Of a DNA stretch of 64,000 bases, positions 26,710 through 36,063 are shown piece after piece. Origin of the DNA: Sphingobacteriales bacterium (GTDB taxonomy: Bacteria; Bacteroidota; Bacteroidia; Chitinophagales; Chitinophagaceae). The notes under the pieces were generated by a model. It did not search any database, had not been told where the DNA came from, and saw only the letters and a program-made list of their open reading frames with translations. Every line of letters begins with the position of its first letter. Within the stretch, counting starts at the first letter, position 1. Position numbers and translations under genes: made by a program. The stretch is from assembly GCA_016200915.1 (NCBI GenBank), contig JACQDV010000008.1:1-64000 (forward strand), read 5' to 3'.

Positions 26710-27808
26710 TTAAGACTTTGCTGATTTTTAAGTCAAGCATTGTTGATGCCTGAGTATATGAAATTCTATTTTGGTTTAATGCATCAAGCACCATATTATA
26801 AAATGTATCACCCCTGCTGGCACGGCTTAATACTTCCTGTTTTATCCTAAAGCCGCCTTTTCTGTTAACAGGTTTGTATGTTGCCTGTATTTTTTTAAGT
26901 AATATGAAAAATTTTTCATGAGGAATTTGTTTCTCTTCTTTCAGTCTTCTTAAATAAACTTCTCTGCTTATTCTTAATTTGTTCGCATAAGTTTGAATTT
27001 CTTCTAAATCTTCTGTTGGGATTAGGCTGGCATTAGGAATCAAAAATTTTCCCGCAAAAGAATTGCAGCTATATTCTTCTTGTTGTTTTTCATTTACGTT
27101 ATCAATCAAACATATACCACTATGATGCCTAACAAGGTGAGCTATTTCATGGAAAATTGTAAAAATCCTTCCGTGATAGCTATGTTTTGAATTGACTACA
27201 ATTGAATAGGGAAGACTTTCGGTAAAACAAAATCCCTGCACTTCATTCAGCGGCATGGAAAATTGAAATACTAAAATGCCTAATTGATTTTCGACCGCAC
27301 TGCGCCAGTGGCGATAGGCCTCGTTGTCAGATTTCCAGGATAGTTGTTCTTCAATGGATATATTTAATTTTTCCCGCAGCCATTTTGATAGTTCATTATT
27401 ATCTGTTTTTATTTTGTCTATTTCATTAAGCCAGTTATAGCGGATTTTCCAGTATGTTTCACCTTGTAATTCCAATGCGGTTTGACGGAAATAACTAACA
27501 TCTCTCATTACAATTAAAACATCTTTGCTTAATTTACTCTTAGTTGGTTCGAGATTTCTGTAGTCTTTTGGTTTTTTTATTTTTTCAGGTATATCAGGTA
27601 AGAAAAAAACAGCAAGTTGCCGTTTATACTGACTCGCAATCGTTTTTAATTTTCCAAGTGGTATATTCTTCCCTTTTTTCTCCCAGAGTTTATATACATC
27701 AACAGCAATATTTACTTTATCAGCAATTTCTGATAAATCAAAACCAGCTTCTTCTCTTGCCCATTTTAAAATCCCCGGGTTGATATTTACATCAATTCTT
27801 GACATCAC
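26699..27808 (-). CDS. XRE-ImmA/IrrE fusion, probable antitoxin and regulator
   Basis: This 369-aa protein has an N-terminal XRE-type helix-turn-helix (about 10-65: ILKWAREEAGFDLSEIADKV) and a zinc-peptidase domain with HEIAHLVRHH at 220-229 (COG2856, ImmA/IrrE type). The C-terminal 100 residues are helical. Such fusions are typically paired with DUF4411 toxins, as here. It would repress its own promoter and neutralise the toxin; cleavage activity is possible because the zinc motif is intact. Starts at 27808 (MMSR) or 27805 are both possible. No operator was recognised upstream, where the region is AT-rich. Confidence 0.85.
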   Translation of the reverse strand: MMSRIDVNINPGILKWAREEAGFDLSEIADKVNIAVDVYKLWEKKGKNIPLGKLKTIASQYKRQLAVFFLPDIPEKIKKPKDYRNLEPTKSKLSKDVLIVMRDVSYFRQTALELQGETYWKIRYNWLNEIDKIKTDNNELSKWLREKLNISIEEQLSWKSDNEAYRHWRSAVENQLGILVFQFSMPLNEVQGFCFTESLPYSIVVNSKHSYHGRIFTIFHEIAHLVRHHSGICLIDNVNEKQQEEYSCNSFAGKFLIPNASLIPTEDLEEIQTYANKLRISREVYLRRLKEEKQIPHEKFFILLKKIQATYKPVNRKGGFRIKQEVLSRASRGDTFYNMVLDALNQNRISYTQASTMLDLKISKVLNEA

Positions 27809-27929
27809 TACAAATTAAATGATTTTATTTGTTATTTAATTTTTCTTTCAAAATAGAAATCATTAAAAACAAAACCACAAAACTGAGCTTAGCAACAGGT
27901 GATGCCTTAAAATACTATTGCCGGTCACA

Positions 27930-27955
27930 TCCACCTTCGCTAAAGCTACGGCGGA
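27930..27955. repeat. REP-like palindrome
   Basis: TCCACC (27930-27935) and GGCGGA (27950-27955), with inner GCT and AGC, form a hairpin of the type often dispersed between genes. The rest of 27809-28060 is AT-rich and holds no gene I can support. Confidence 0.45.
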
Positions 27956-28060
27956 CAAGGAAGAAATATTCCATTCATCATTGCAACGTTTTACCAGTTG
28001 GCGTGTCATTAGGAAAAGCAGTTCTTTAAATTCAGGTATATTGCGGAATAATTGATTGTC

Positions 28061-29014
28061 ATGCAGCCTTTCCACAATCGTGTTACCCAATTATTTGGTA
28101 TTGATTATCCTATAATACAGGCAGGAATGATTTGGGCCAGTGGCTGGAGGCTCGCCAGTGCGGTAAGTAATGCTGGTGGTCTTGGTATCATCGGCAGTGG
28201 CAGTATGTACCCTGATGTTTTACGTGAACATATTCTTAAATGTAAAGCAGCCACCAATAAACCTTTTGCGGTAAACGTTCCCATGCTGTATCCTGATATT
28301 GATAAGCATATGCAGATCATTATGGAGGAAAAAGTTCCGATAATTTTTACCTCTGCCGGTAACCCTAAGACGTGGACAAACGTATTAAAGGAACAAGGTA
28401 TTAAAGTAGTGCATGTGGTGAGCAGCAGTAAGTTTGCCCGTAAAGCAGAAGAAGCCGGATGTGATGCGGTGGTGGCCGAGGGTTTTGAAGCCGGTGGTCA
28501 CAACGGGAGGGAAGAAACAACTTCGATGGTGCTGATTCCTGCGGTGGTGAATGCGGTAAAGATTCCGGTGATAGCTGCTGGTGGCATTTATGATGGAAGA
28601 AGTATGCTGGCAGCAATGGTATTAGGTGCAGAAGGAGTGCAGATGGGAACAAGATTCGTGGCGAGTGAAGAAGCATCCTCTCATGATAAGTTTAAAGAGG
28701 CAGTTATACATTCTAATGAAGGCGATACGATGCTGATGATAAAAAAACTTACACCGGTGCGACTTTTAAAGAATAAATTTTTTGAGGAAATACAAAATGC
28801 AGAACTTAGAGGGGCTGGTACGGATGAATTAAAAATCATATTGGGAAGAGCAAGAGCGAAGAAAGGAATGTTTGAAGGTGATTTAGATGAAGGAGAACTG
28901 GAGATTGGTCAGTGCAGCGCTTTATTAGATAATATTTTGCCTGCCGCAGCGATTGTACAACAAATATGGTCTGAATTTAATATGGCTTTGGAGAAACCAT
29001 TAACAAGAAACTAA
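28061..29014 (+). CDS. Nitronate monooxygenase / FabK-like FMN oxidoreductase
   Basis: This 317-aa TIM-barrel flavoprotein of the 2-nitropropane dioxygenase family opens with FGIDYPIIQAGM and carries the FMN-phosphate segments AAGGIYDG and GAEGVQMGTRF. GFEAGGHNGR holds the conserved His of the family. The group contains both nitronate monooxygenases and the enoyl-ACP reductase FabK; the sequence by itself does not decide. The ATG at 28061 fits the family N-terminus (MQPFHNRVTQLF); an in-frame TTG at 28052 would add three residues. The small exported gene 12 bp downstream may be co-transcribed. Confidence 0.88.
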   Translation: MQPFHNRVTQLFGIDYPIIQAGMIWASGWRLASAVSNAGGLGIIGSGSMYPDVLREHILKCKAATNKPFAVNVPMLYPDIDKHMQIIMEEKVPIIFTSAGNPKTWTNVLKEQGIKVVHVVSSSKFARKAEEAGCDAVVAEGFEAGGHNGREETTSMVLIPAVVNAVKIPVIAAGGIYDGRSMLAAMVLGAEGVQMGTRFVASEEASSHDKFKEAVIHSNEGDTMLMIKKLTPVRLLKNKFFEEIQNAELRGAGTDELKIILGRARAKKGMFEGDLDEGELEIGQCSALLDNILPAAAIVQQIWSEFNMALEKPLTRN

Positions 29015-29025
29015 ACTATTGAATC

Positions 29026-29469
29026 ATGAGCCGACACAAACTGATTGCAGCTTTAGTAGTTACGCTGGGCTTTGCTTTTAAAGCTGATGCTACTGACAAT
29101 TCAAAAAAAATGAGCAGCGGAGAAAGCTGCGTAAATGGAGTAGTGATTGACAGCAAAACTAAAAAACCACTTTCTGGTGTAGTAGTATCTGCAATGGCTG
29201 CCAAAATGCAAAGTGAAAAAGAAGTAAACTCCAATACACAAGGCGGATTTAAAATAGAATCTGTTCCGGTAACGGATCTGTATATCACTTTTGAAAAGAA
29301 AGGATATAAAACAGTAAAGAAAGAAGCTGCTAAGCTAAAAGAAGGTGAACTGATGAAATTAGTAATTGAATTAGTGCCGTTAGTGGATGATGGTGATGAT
29401 GATGAAGGAATGGGAAGCCCGTTGCATCCTATTATAGGAAGCGGTTTTGGTGGCGGCGGAGATAAATAA
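29026..29469 (+). CDS. Exported carboxypeptidase-regulatory-like (CarboxypepD_reg) domain protein
   Basis: This 147-aa protein has a short signal peptide (about 1-22) and one beta-sandwich domain with GVVIDSKTKKPLSGVVVSA and FEKKGYKTVKKE, the pattern of CarboxypepD_reg/peptidase-associated modules found at the N-termini of Bacteroidota TonB-dependent receptors. Here it is free-standing and ends in an acidic DDGDDDEG stretch and a Gly-rich tail. It lies 12 bp behind the FMN oxidoreductase and is followed by a strong terminator. Role unknown. Confidence 0.75.
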   Translation: MSRHKLIAALVVTLGFAFKADATDNSKKMSSGESCVNGVVIDSKTKKPLSGVVVSAMAAKMQSEKEVNSNTQGGFKIESVPVTDLYITFEKKGYKTVKKEAAKLKEGELMKLVIELVPLVDDGDDDEGMGSPLHPIIGSGFGGGGDK

Positions 29470-29490
29470 GGATGATTTTAAAGTTTATAA

Positions 29491-29526
29491 AAAAACCTCA
29501 GCGATTTATTTCGTTGAGGTTTTTTG
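29491..29526 (+). terminator. Intrinsic terminator
   Basis: AAAAACCTCAGCGA (29491-29504) pairs with TCGTTGAGGTTTTT (29511-29524), one G-T pair, then a T run. Confidence 0.85.
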
Positions 29527-29547
29527 TTTTATAAGATAATATGATTG

Positions 29548-29636
29548 TGTTCCTTGTGATTTCTTTGTGCACTTTGTGGTTAAGCTTTTTTATTAACCAC
29601 AAAGAACACTAAGTATTACACAAAAGGCACAAAGAG
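29548..29636. repeat. Dispersed inverted repeat of the ACCACAAAG type
   Basis: CTTTGTGGTTAA (29572-29583) and TTAACCACAAAG (29593-29604) form a perfect 12-bp stem, flanked by degenerate copies of CTTTGTGC and GCACAAAG. It fills the gap between convergent genes. No coding frame. Confidence 0.6.
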
Positions 29637-29637
29637 G

Positions 29638-30942
29638 TTATGATTTTTTAAAAGCCCATTTCAGCATTTCTTTCCAGTTTACTTTTTTTCCATAAAGTAA
29701 AATACCGGTACGGTAAATTTTTCCGGCCATCCAGGTGGTGAATAAGAAACCAGCTACCAGCAATATCATCGACAATCCTAATTGCCACCAGGGAACACCA
29801 AATGGTATCCTTCCCATCATAATGATGGGTGAAGTGAATGGAATCATACTTCCCCAAAACATTAATTTGCTGTTAGGATCATTAATTCCGGAAGATAAAA
29901 TGATGAATGCAAAAATGATTGGCATCATAATCGGGAACATCAGTTGCTGTGATTCCTGTGCATCTTCCACCACACTGCCTACTGCTGCAAATAAGGACGA
30001 GTAGAATAAATAACCGCAAAGAAAATAAAAGAAAAAACAGCCCAGAATCAATCCCCAGTTAGCTGTACCCAATATGCCTTTGAATTCCAGAAACTTTAAA
30101 GCAGCAGTATTGTTTTGCATTCCACCAGGAACCTGGCTGTTTACCTGGTTAGCCTGTTCTAATAATTCATGCGGAATAAATGCACCGGCTATGCTTGACA
30201 ATGTAAATATTAATATAATCCAAAGCAGGAATTGTGTTAAACCCACACCGGCAATACCCACAATCTTTCCAATCATTAATTGAAAAGGTTTTACACTTGA
30301 AATGATCACTTCTGCAATACGATTGGTTTTTTCTTCCATTACGCCACGCATAACCATTGCACCAAAAACGATCATAGTGATGTAAATTAAAATACCTGAG
30401 CCAAATGCTATTCCATACGCTAAACCTGCATTTGCTTCTTTTGCTTTACCGTTTTCATCCAGCACACGGTTGTTTAATTCAACTGCATCCTTTGTTTGTT
30501 TACTGATGGAGTCCAGCGTTTCTTTATGAATACCTTTTTGCTGCAATAAATTATTTTCAATGGCTTTGTTGAGTTTATCGGTGATTCTTGCTTCCGTTTC
30601 TAATCCTAATTGTTTTTGAGAATAGATAGCATAGTTGTTTGAAGTTCCATTAGGAATATAAAGCACGGCATCAAAACCTTTGCCAGCATAATTTAAACTA
30701 TCAACCCCGGGAGTAAAGTCAAAACTGATGCTGGATGAATCGCTTTTAATACTGTTTTTAAAATAACCGGGATCATTGGCTACTGCTACTTTGGCTTTTG
30801 TTTTGGTTGATACGGCGATGAATACGGAACCAAAAATGAACAGTATCATTACTATTGGTAACAGGAAGGTAGATAGCAAAAAGCTTTTATTTCGAACTCT
30901 TGTGATGTATTCTCTTTTTATGATGAGCCAGATCTTGTTCAT
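29638..30942 (-). CDS. ABC-2 type transporter permease (NatB-like)
   Basis: This 434-aa membrane protein has one N-terminal transmembrane helix (about 22-45), a large extracytoplasmic domain (about 46-170), and five or six helices in the C-terminal half. This layout is typical of ABC-2 permeases of the NatB/YhaP type. It is encoded 11 bp downstream of its ATPase. The pair probably forms an exporter; NatAB relatives export sodium or drugs, but the substrate here cannot be assigned. Confidence 0.88.
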   Translation of the reverse strand: MNKIWLIIKREYITRVRNKSFLLSTFLLPIVMILFIFGSVFIAVSTKTKAKVAVANDPGYFKNSIKSDSSSISFDFTPGVDSLNYAGKGFDAVLYIPNGTSNNYAIYSQKQLGLETEARITDKLNKAIENNLLQQKGIHKETLDSISKQTKDAVELNNRVLDENGKAKEANAGLAYGIAFGSGILIYITMIVFGAMVMRGVMEEKTNRIAEVIISSVKPFQLMIGKIVGIAGVGLTQFLLWIILIFTLSSIAGAFIPHELLEQANQVNSQVPGGMQNNTAALKFLEFKGILGTANWGLILGCFFFYFLCGYLFYSSLFAAVGSVVEDAQESQQLMFPIMMPIIFAFIILSSGINDPNSKLMFWGSMIPFTSPIIMMGRIPFGVPWWQLGLSMILLVAGFLFTTWMAGKIYRTGILLYGKKVNWKEMLKWAFKKS

Positions 30943-30953
30943 AGAAATAAGTT

Positions 30954-31889
30954 TTATTCGGTAATTTTTTCAAATTGACGGGAGAGAGGAGTACCTTCTA
31001 CCAGTTTAATAAAAATGTCGTTAAGTGAAGGCAGCATTTCGTTAAAGGAAGTAATGTTGTTGTTCTGCTGAATAAAATGTTGCAGTACTTCATTAGCAGT
31101 ATGACCTTCGTTGATCTTTACAACTAATGTATGATCTGCTTTTCCAATCGCTTTAAAAGCATTGCTGGAAATCACTTCAGGCATTTGCTGTAATCCGATG
31201 CTGAATAAATTTTCTTTGAACTGCTGTTTAACGCCATTTACTGTTCCGTCTAAAATCTTTTTGCCTTTATTCATTAAAATAATATGATCACATATTTCCT
31301 CTACCTGCTCCATACGGTGTGTACTAAAGATGATGCTGCAGCCTTTCTTGGCCAGTTTATAAATTTCATCTTTAATTAAATTACTGTTCACCGGATCCAA
31401 TCCGCTGAAAGGTTCATCCAGAATAATAAGTTTTGGTTCGTGCAGAACAGTTGTTACAAATTGTAATTTTTGTCCCATCCCTTTACTTAAGTCCTGTACT
31501 TTTTTATTCCACCAGCTTTGCATTTCAAATTTTACAAACCAATCTTTTACCTGTGCCATCGCATCTTTTTGTGATAGACCTTTCAATTGTGCCAGGTACA
31601 TAGCCTGTTCGCCGATCTTCATCTTTTTATACAGCCCACGTTCTTCGGGCATATAGCCGATGTGTACTACGTCGTTGATGGGATCAAACTTTTTACCATT
31701 GAATAATATTTCACCTTCATCAGGAAAGAAGATACCGGTAATCATCCTGATGAGTGTGGTTTTGCCGGCGCCATTGGGACCAAGCAAACCAAAGATGCTG
31801 CCCTGTTCAAGGCTAAAGCTTACCTCATCCACTGCTTTTTGCGTGGCGTAATACTTTTTTAGATTCTTTACTTCGAGAATGTGTGACAT
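30954..31889 (-). CDS. ABC transporter ATP-binding protein (NatA-like)
   Basis: This 311-aa ATPase has Walker A GPNGAGKTTL near residue 38, the signature LSKGMGQKLQF, Walker B LIILDEPFSGLDP and switch His in STHRMEQ. A C-terminal extension of about 80 residues (DUF4162-like) is common in ABC-2 exporters of Bacteroidota. It precedes the permease gene with an 11-bp gap, so both are one operon. It energises export of an unknown substrate at the inner membrane. Confidence 0.92.
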   Translation of the reverse strand: MSHILEVKNLKKYYATQKAVDEVSFSLEQGSIFGLLGPNGAGKTTLIRMITGIFFPDEGEILFNGKKFDPINDVVHIGYMPEERGLYKKMKIGEQAMYLAQLKGLSQKDAMAQVKDWFVKFEMQSWWNKKVQDLSKGMGQKLQFVTTVLHEPKLIILDEPFSGLDPVNSNLIKDEIYKLAKKGCSIIFSTHRMEQVEEICDHIILMNKGKKILDGTVNGVKQQFKENLFSIGLQQMPEVISSNAFKAIGKADHTLVVKINEGHTANEVLQHFIQQNNNITSFNEMLPSLNDIFIKLVEGTPLSRQFEKITE

Positions 31890-32042
31890 AAATAGGTGCT
31901 CATTTTTTTATTCGTATGAGCTGAATTTTGGTTAATAGTTTTGAGTTCACCAATGTTGGAAAAGAAGTGACCTCAACATTTAGTTGCCGCAAATTTAGTT
32001 TTGTTACAACAGTAAGAAAAAAATTATCATGAATGGGTCAAA

Positions 32043-33635
32043 TCAGGGACGAATAAGGAGAGAAGTGATTTGAGTTGCCACCCTTTCCCCATCCATGGCC
32101 GCACTTACAATACCGCCAGCATAACCGGCGCCTTCACCGCAAGGATATAGGTTTTGTATTTGCGGATGCTGAAACGTTTCTTTATCTCTTGGAATACGAA
32201 CAGGAGAAGAAGTACGGCTTTCGGTAGCCACTACCACTGCTTCATTGGTATAATAACCTTTCATTTTTTTGCCAAACTCTTTAAATGCTTCTTTCAATCC
32301 ATTATATACAAAAGGTGGTAGCACTTCATTTAAAGGTGAGGAATGAATGCCCGGCAAATATGAACAATCAGGAAGTGAAGCAGAAGTATTCTTTTCAGTA
32401 AAATCAATCATTCGTTGAGCAGGAGCTACAAACTTTCCACCACCATATTGAAAAGCTTTTTGCTCCACCATTTGCTGGAAGTGCATCATCAATAAAGGAT
32501 TGCCCTTATCAATATTCAAATTTTCAAATCTTGAAATCTTCAAATGCTTCAAAGCATCTTCAATTTCAACACTCACTACCATACCACTATTAGCAAAAGC
32601 ATTGTTTCGTTTGGAGGGGCTCCATCCATTCACGACAAGTTCTCCTGGATTAGTGGCAGCCGGTGCAATAATTCCACCAGGGCACATACAGAATGAAAAA
32701 ACTCCTTTGCCATCAATTTGCTGAACCAAGCTATAGGAAGCTGGTGGAAGATTAGCATCTCTTATACTGCAATGATATTGTGCAGAGTCAATTAATGATT
32801 GCGGATGTTCAATACGAACACCTAAAGCAAATGGTTTTGCTTCAATTAATATTTTCTTTTCATGTAATAAAGAAAAAATATCTCTTGCTGAGTGGCCAGT
32901 AGCTAATATCACCGCATTGGCTTCAAACGAATTACCATCCGCTGTTTTTACTCCTGTAATTCTATTATTATTAATGATAAAATCGACTACTTTCTTTTCA
33001 AATAAAAAATCACCGCCGCAATCTTCAATTTGCTTTCGCATAGCAGTGATGATGTGCGGCAATTTGTTAGTGCCTATATGCGGATGGGCTTCGTATAAAA
33101 TTTTTTCTTCTGCTCCAAAATGAACAAACAGATTTAAGATGCGGTCAATATCACCTCTTTTGTTGCTGCGTGTATAAAGTTTACCATCGCTGTAAGTACC
33201 AGCACCGCCTTCACCAAAACAATAATTACTTTCAGGATTTACAATTCCTTCTTTATTTAATATTGCTAAGTCTCTTCTTCTGCTGCGTACATCTTTTCCT
33301 CTTTCAAGAATGATTGGCTTAATGCCAGCTTCAATTAATTTCAAAGCAGCAAATAAACCGGCTGGTCCTGCGCCAATAATGATTACTTTCTTATTAGCTT
33401 TCTTAACATCTTTAAAATAAAAAAGAAGAATTTCTCTTGGAACAAAAGGTTCGTTGATGAATGCTTTTACGGTGAGATTGATCCAAATAGTTTTACCTCT
33501 TGCATCAATCGAACTTTTTAAGATATGAAAGCCATTAACATTACTGTTGGCAACAGTTTGTGCAATGTATTGTTTGATGATACTTTCATCAGCCGCTTCG
33601 TTGGGTAAAAGCTTAAGTGTAAGTTGTTGCTGCAT
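32043..33635 (-). CDS. COG2509-type FAD-dependent oxidoreductase
   Basis: This 530-aa flavoprotein has an N-terminal domain of about 80 residues, then the FAD-binding motif GAGPAGLFAALKLIE. ERGKDVRSRRRDLA, FGEGGAGTYSDGKLYTRS and the C-terminal PCGEGAGYAGGIVSAAMDG complete the pattern of the conserved uncharacterised dehydrogenase family COG2509. The substrate is unknown. It is a single gene with a short upstream AT-rich repeat region (33660-33745) that contains mirrored GGTTTAAAGTT/AACTTTAAACC segments. No partner gene is apparent. Confidence 0.85.
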   Translation of the reverse strand: MQQQLTLKLLPNEAADESIIKQYIAQTVANSNVNGFHILKSSIDARGKTIWINLTVKAFINEPFVPREILLFYFKDVKKANKKVIIIGAGPAGLFAALKLIEAGIKPIILERGKDVRSRRRDLAILNKEGIVNPESNYCFGEGGAGTYSDGKLYTRSNKRGDIDRILNLFVHFGAEEKILYEAHPHIGTNKLPHIITAMRKQIEDCGGDFLFEKKVVDFIINNNRITGVKTADGNSFEANAVILATGHSARDIFSLLHEKKILIEAKPFALGVRIEHPQSLIDSAQYHCSIRDANLPPASYSLVQQIDGKGVFSFCMCPGGIIAPAATNPGELVVNGWSPSKRNNAFANSGMVVSVEIEDALKHLKISRFENLNIDKGNPLLMMHFQQMVEQKAFQYGGGKFVAPAQRMIDFTEKNTSASLPDCSYLPGIHSSPLNEVLPPFVYNGLKEAFKEFGKKMKGYYTNEAVVVATESRTSSPVRIPRDKETFQHPQIQNLYPCGEGAGYAGGIVSAAMDGERVATQITSLLIRP

Positions 33636-33748
33636 AAACGGAGGTTAGGTGGTTATCCTAAAAACTCTGTAGTTTAAAGTTATGAGTTTAAGGTTTAAAG
33701 TTGAATATTTGAAACGTTTCTCCGAACCTTAAACTTTAAACCTTCAAC

Positions 33749-34132
33749 TTAAAATGGTAAATCATCTACAAAATCCGGCGCCTTATCTATTGGTCCGCTG
33801 GAAAATGATTCATTAGCAGGAGCTGACTGCGATACATTGTTATTGAGCAGTTCCACTCTCCATGCATCTAAATTGGTAATGTAGTTTACATTGCCATTCT
33901 TTTCCCAACGGGTTCCTTTAATATTGAAAGAAACTTTTAGTTCATCACCTATATTAAACCGGTCAATAATGCTGGTGCGGTCCTGCACACTCTGAAACTT
34001 TACATAGTTGGTGATCATTCTGCCACCAATATCTTCAGTTTTTTCTATTACAAATTCTCTTGTACGGAAGGTTTCAGTACGCTGTACAGTATCGTATTTC
34101 GCTGCTAATTTTCCGGTTATCTCAAAACTCAT
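33749..34132 (-). CDS. DUF3127-like OB-fold protein
   Basis: This 127-aa protein starts with MSFEITGKLAAKYDTVQRTETFRTREFVIE, the typical N-terminus of DUF3127, a Bacteroidota family with an OB-fold resembling single-stranded DNA-binding protein. It ends in DFVDDLPF, an acidic-hydrophobic tip like that of SSB proteins, which in SSB docks repair and replication partners. A role in nucleic-acid metabolism is therefore plausible but unproven. It is divergent from the 5'-nucleotidase pair. Confidence 0.82.
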   Translation of the reverse strand: MSFEITGKLAAKYDTVQRTETFRTREFVIEKTEDIGGRMITNYVKFQSVQDRTSIIDRFNIGDELKVSFNIKGTRWEKNGNVNYITNLDAWRVELLNNNVSQSAPANESFSSGPIDKAPDFVDDLPF

Positions 34133-34234
34133 GAAGCTGTTTTTAATCCGGCAAATGTAGGAAAATCAACCCCGAAAAAAATATGTTTTTTAGATCAAAA
34201 AAGAATTACTTTCAGCGTTTAAATCCACAGGTAA

Positions 34235-34987
34235 ATGTTGCTGCTAATCCGTCGATATTTTTTATTTTTTATTACTGCATTGGTACTGACTGGTTGCAAA
34301 CCTGCCTGGCAGCTTACCAATAAAAATGTTACACAATACAGGGTAAATGCTGATAGTCCAAAAGATACAGCCTTTACAATTTTTTTAAAGCCTTATTATG
34401 ATCAGATGGCTTCTGCAATGAACCAGGTGATTGCAATAAGTGATGTGGAATTGATAAAGAAACAACCATCCTGCAACATGGGCAATTTCTTTGCTGACAT
34501 TGTAAAGGTTACCGCTGAAAAAGAATATAACATGCCGGTTGATATTGCCATCTTTAACCATGGTGGTATGCGTTTAACTTCTATGGCAGCAGGTGATGTT
34601 ACATTGGGGAAAATTTATGAGCTTTCACCCTTTGATAATTATATAGTGATATTAAAACTGAATGGTAAAGTATTGCAGGATTTTTTAACCTTATCTGCTA
34701 TTAAAGGTGGATGGCCTATAGCCGGCGGCTCATATATAATCAAAGATAAAAAAGCTACGGAAGTCACTATTGGCGGACAATCTATTGATGAAAACAAAAT
34801 CTATAATGTAGCCACAATTGATTATATCGCTAATGGTGGTGATGATGCAAATATGCTGAGAACGATTCCGCAAGTGAATAAAAACATCATTATGCGGGAT
34901 GCCATTGTCAATTATCTTAAAAAGTTAACTGCCGGCGGAAAACATATTGTTGACATTCCTGAAAAAAGAGTTCAGTATGCTGAATAG
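34235..34987 (+). CDS. 5'-nucleotidase C-terminal domain lipoprotein
   Basis: This 250-aa protein has a lipoprotein signal with lipobox LTGC (Cys21). The rest is only the substrate-binding C-terminal domain of 5'-nucleotidases: SCNMGNFFADIVK, IFNHGGMR, LSPFDNYIV and YIANGGDDANM. The catalytic metallophosphatase domain is absent and is encoded by the next gene, which overlaps by 11 bp. In UshA-type enzymes the two domains are one chain with the catalytic domain first; here they are split and reversed. Expected site: periplasmic face of a membrane, nucleotide salvage. The functional pairing is inference. Confidence 0.9.
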   Translation: MLLLIRRYFLFFITALVLTGCKPAWQLTNKNVTQYRVNADSPKDTAFTIFLKPYYDQMASAMNQVIAISDVELIKKQPSCNMGNFFADIVKVTAEKEYNMPVDIAIFNHGGMRLTSMAAGDVTLGKIYELSPFDNYIVILKLNGKVLQDFLTLSAIKGGWPIAGGSYIIKDKKATEVTIGGQSIDENKIYNVATIDYIANGGDDANMLRTIPQVNKNIIMRDAIVNYLKKLTAGGKHIVDIPEKRVQYAE

Positions 34988-35915
34988 AAGAAAATTTTTA
35001 CAGCAGTCTGCTTTCGGTGCAGGCAGTATGCTGGCCGCTACCATGCTGCCTCAAACTTTGTTAGCAGCAGATAGTAATAAAGCGAAATTAACTATTCTTC
35101 ACACCAATGATGTGCATAGCAGGCTCGATCCGTTTCCTATGGATGGAAGCAGGAATGCCGGATTGGGTGGTGTGGCTGCAAGGGCCGAACTGATTAAAAA
35201 GATCCGCTCTGAAGAAGAACATGTTTTGTTGTTAGATGCGGGAGATATTTTCCAGGGCACACCTTATTTCAACTTATACAAAGGTGAACCGGAAATAAAA
35301 GCTATGACTATGATGGGTTATGATGCAGCCACAATGGGTAATCACGACTTTGATGCAGGGCTTGAAAATTTTGCAAATCAATTACAACATGCTCAGTTTC
35401 CAATTCTCATGAGTAATTATGATTTTACTCATACGGCAATGGAGTCAAAATATGTTCCTTACAAAATATTTAAAAAGGGCCCATTGAAAATTGGTGTTAC
35501 CGGTGTGGGTATTGAAATGAAAGGATTGGTTCCCGACAATCTGTTTGGAGAAACAAAATATCTTGACCCGATTAAAAAAGCAAGTGCAACAGCTGAGTAT
35601 TTAAAAAAGAATGAAAAGTGTGATTTAGTAATATGCTTATCACACCTGGGGTATAAATATTCAGACAATAAAGTAAGCGACCAGGTGTTAGCCAAAGAAA
35701 GCGAATTTGTTGATATTATCATTGGGGGGCATACTCACACGTTTATGGATAAACCTGAAACAATTACCAATAAAAAAGGTGCTGATGTTTTAATAAACCA
35801 GGTGGGTTGGGCCGGTATTGTTTTAGGAAGAATTGATATAGAATTTAGTAAAGGAAAAAAGAAAAATTTATCAGAATCCAATACTGTGGTTAATGGGAAA
35901 AAAACAAGTGAATAA
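34977..35915 (+). CDS. 5'-nucleotidase-type metallophosphatase domain, Tat-exported
   Basis: This 312-aa protein starts with a twin-arginine signal (NRRKFLQQ, residues 3-10). The dinuclear metal motifs of the UshA/5'-nucleotidase family are intact: HTNDVHSRLDPF, LLDAGDIFQG, MGNHDFDAG and GGHTHTF. It ends where the C-terminal domain would normally begin. ATG 34977 was preferred because it gives the Tat signal; it overlaps the upstream gene by 11 bp in another frame. With that gene it probably forms a two-chain nucleotidase; Tat export suggests folding and metal loading in the cytoplasm. Confidence 0.92.
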   Translation: MLNRRKFLQQSAFGAGSMLAATMLPQTLLAADSNKAKLTILHTNDVHSRLDPFPMDGSRNAGLGGVAARAELIKKIRSEEEHVLLLDAGDIFQGTPYFNLYKGEPEIKAMTMMGYDAATMGNHDFDAGLENFANQLQHAQFPILMSNYDFTHTAMESKYVPYKIFKKGPLKIGVTGVGIEMKGLVPDNLFGETKYLDPIKKASATAEYLKKNEKCDLVICLSHLGYKYSDNKVSDQVLAKESEFVDIIIGGHTHTFMDKPETITNKKGADVLINQVGWAGIVLGRIDIEFSKGKKKNLSESNTVVNGKKTSE

Positions 35916-36063
35916 AAAATTTTTTTTTCAACAAAATATCTTGATATTCGCTGTCCTGCCAAAAATTTTTTGCATTAAACCTTGCAATAAATAATTGGAA
36001 GAAAACCACCAAAAAATATTTCAAAAAAATTATTGGTCACTCAATATAAACTGCTTAAGGCAA

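Noticed and set aside
27829-28029. Open frames on both strands upstream of the nitronate monooxygenase gene
   Set aside because: They cover a REP-like palindrome and AT-rich DNA and show no protein-like pattern.
35995-36063. Upstream TTG extension of dnaA
   Set aside because: The 23 additional residues do not resemble DnaA; ATG 36064 fits domain I.
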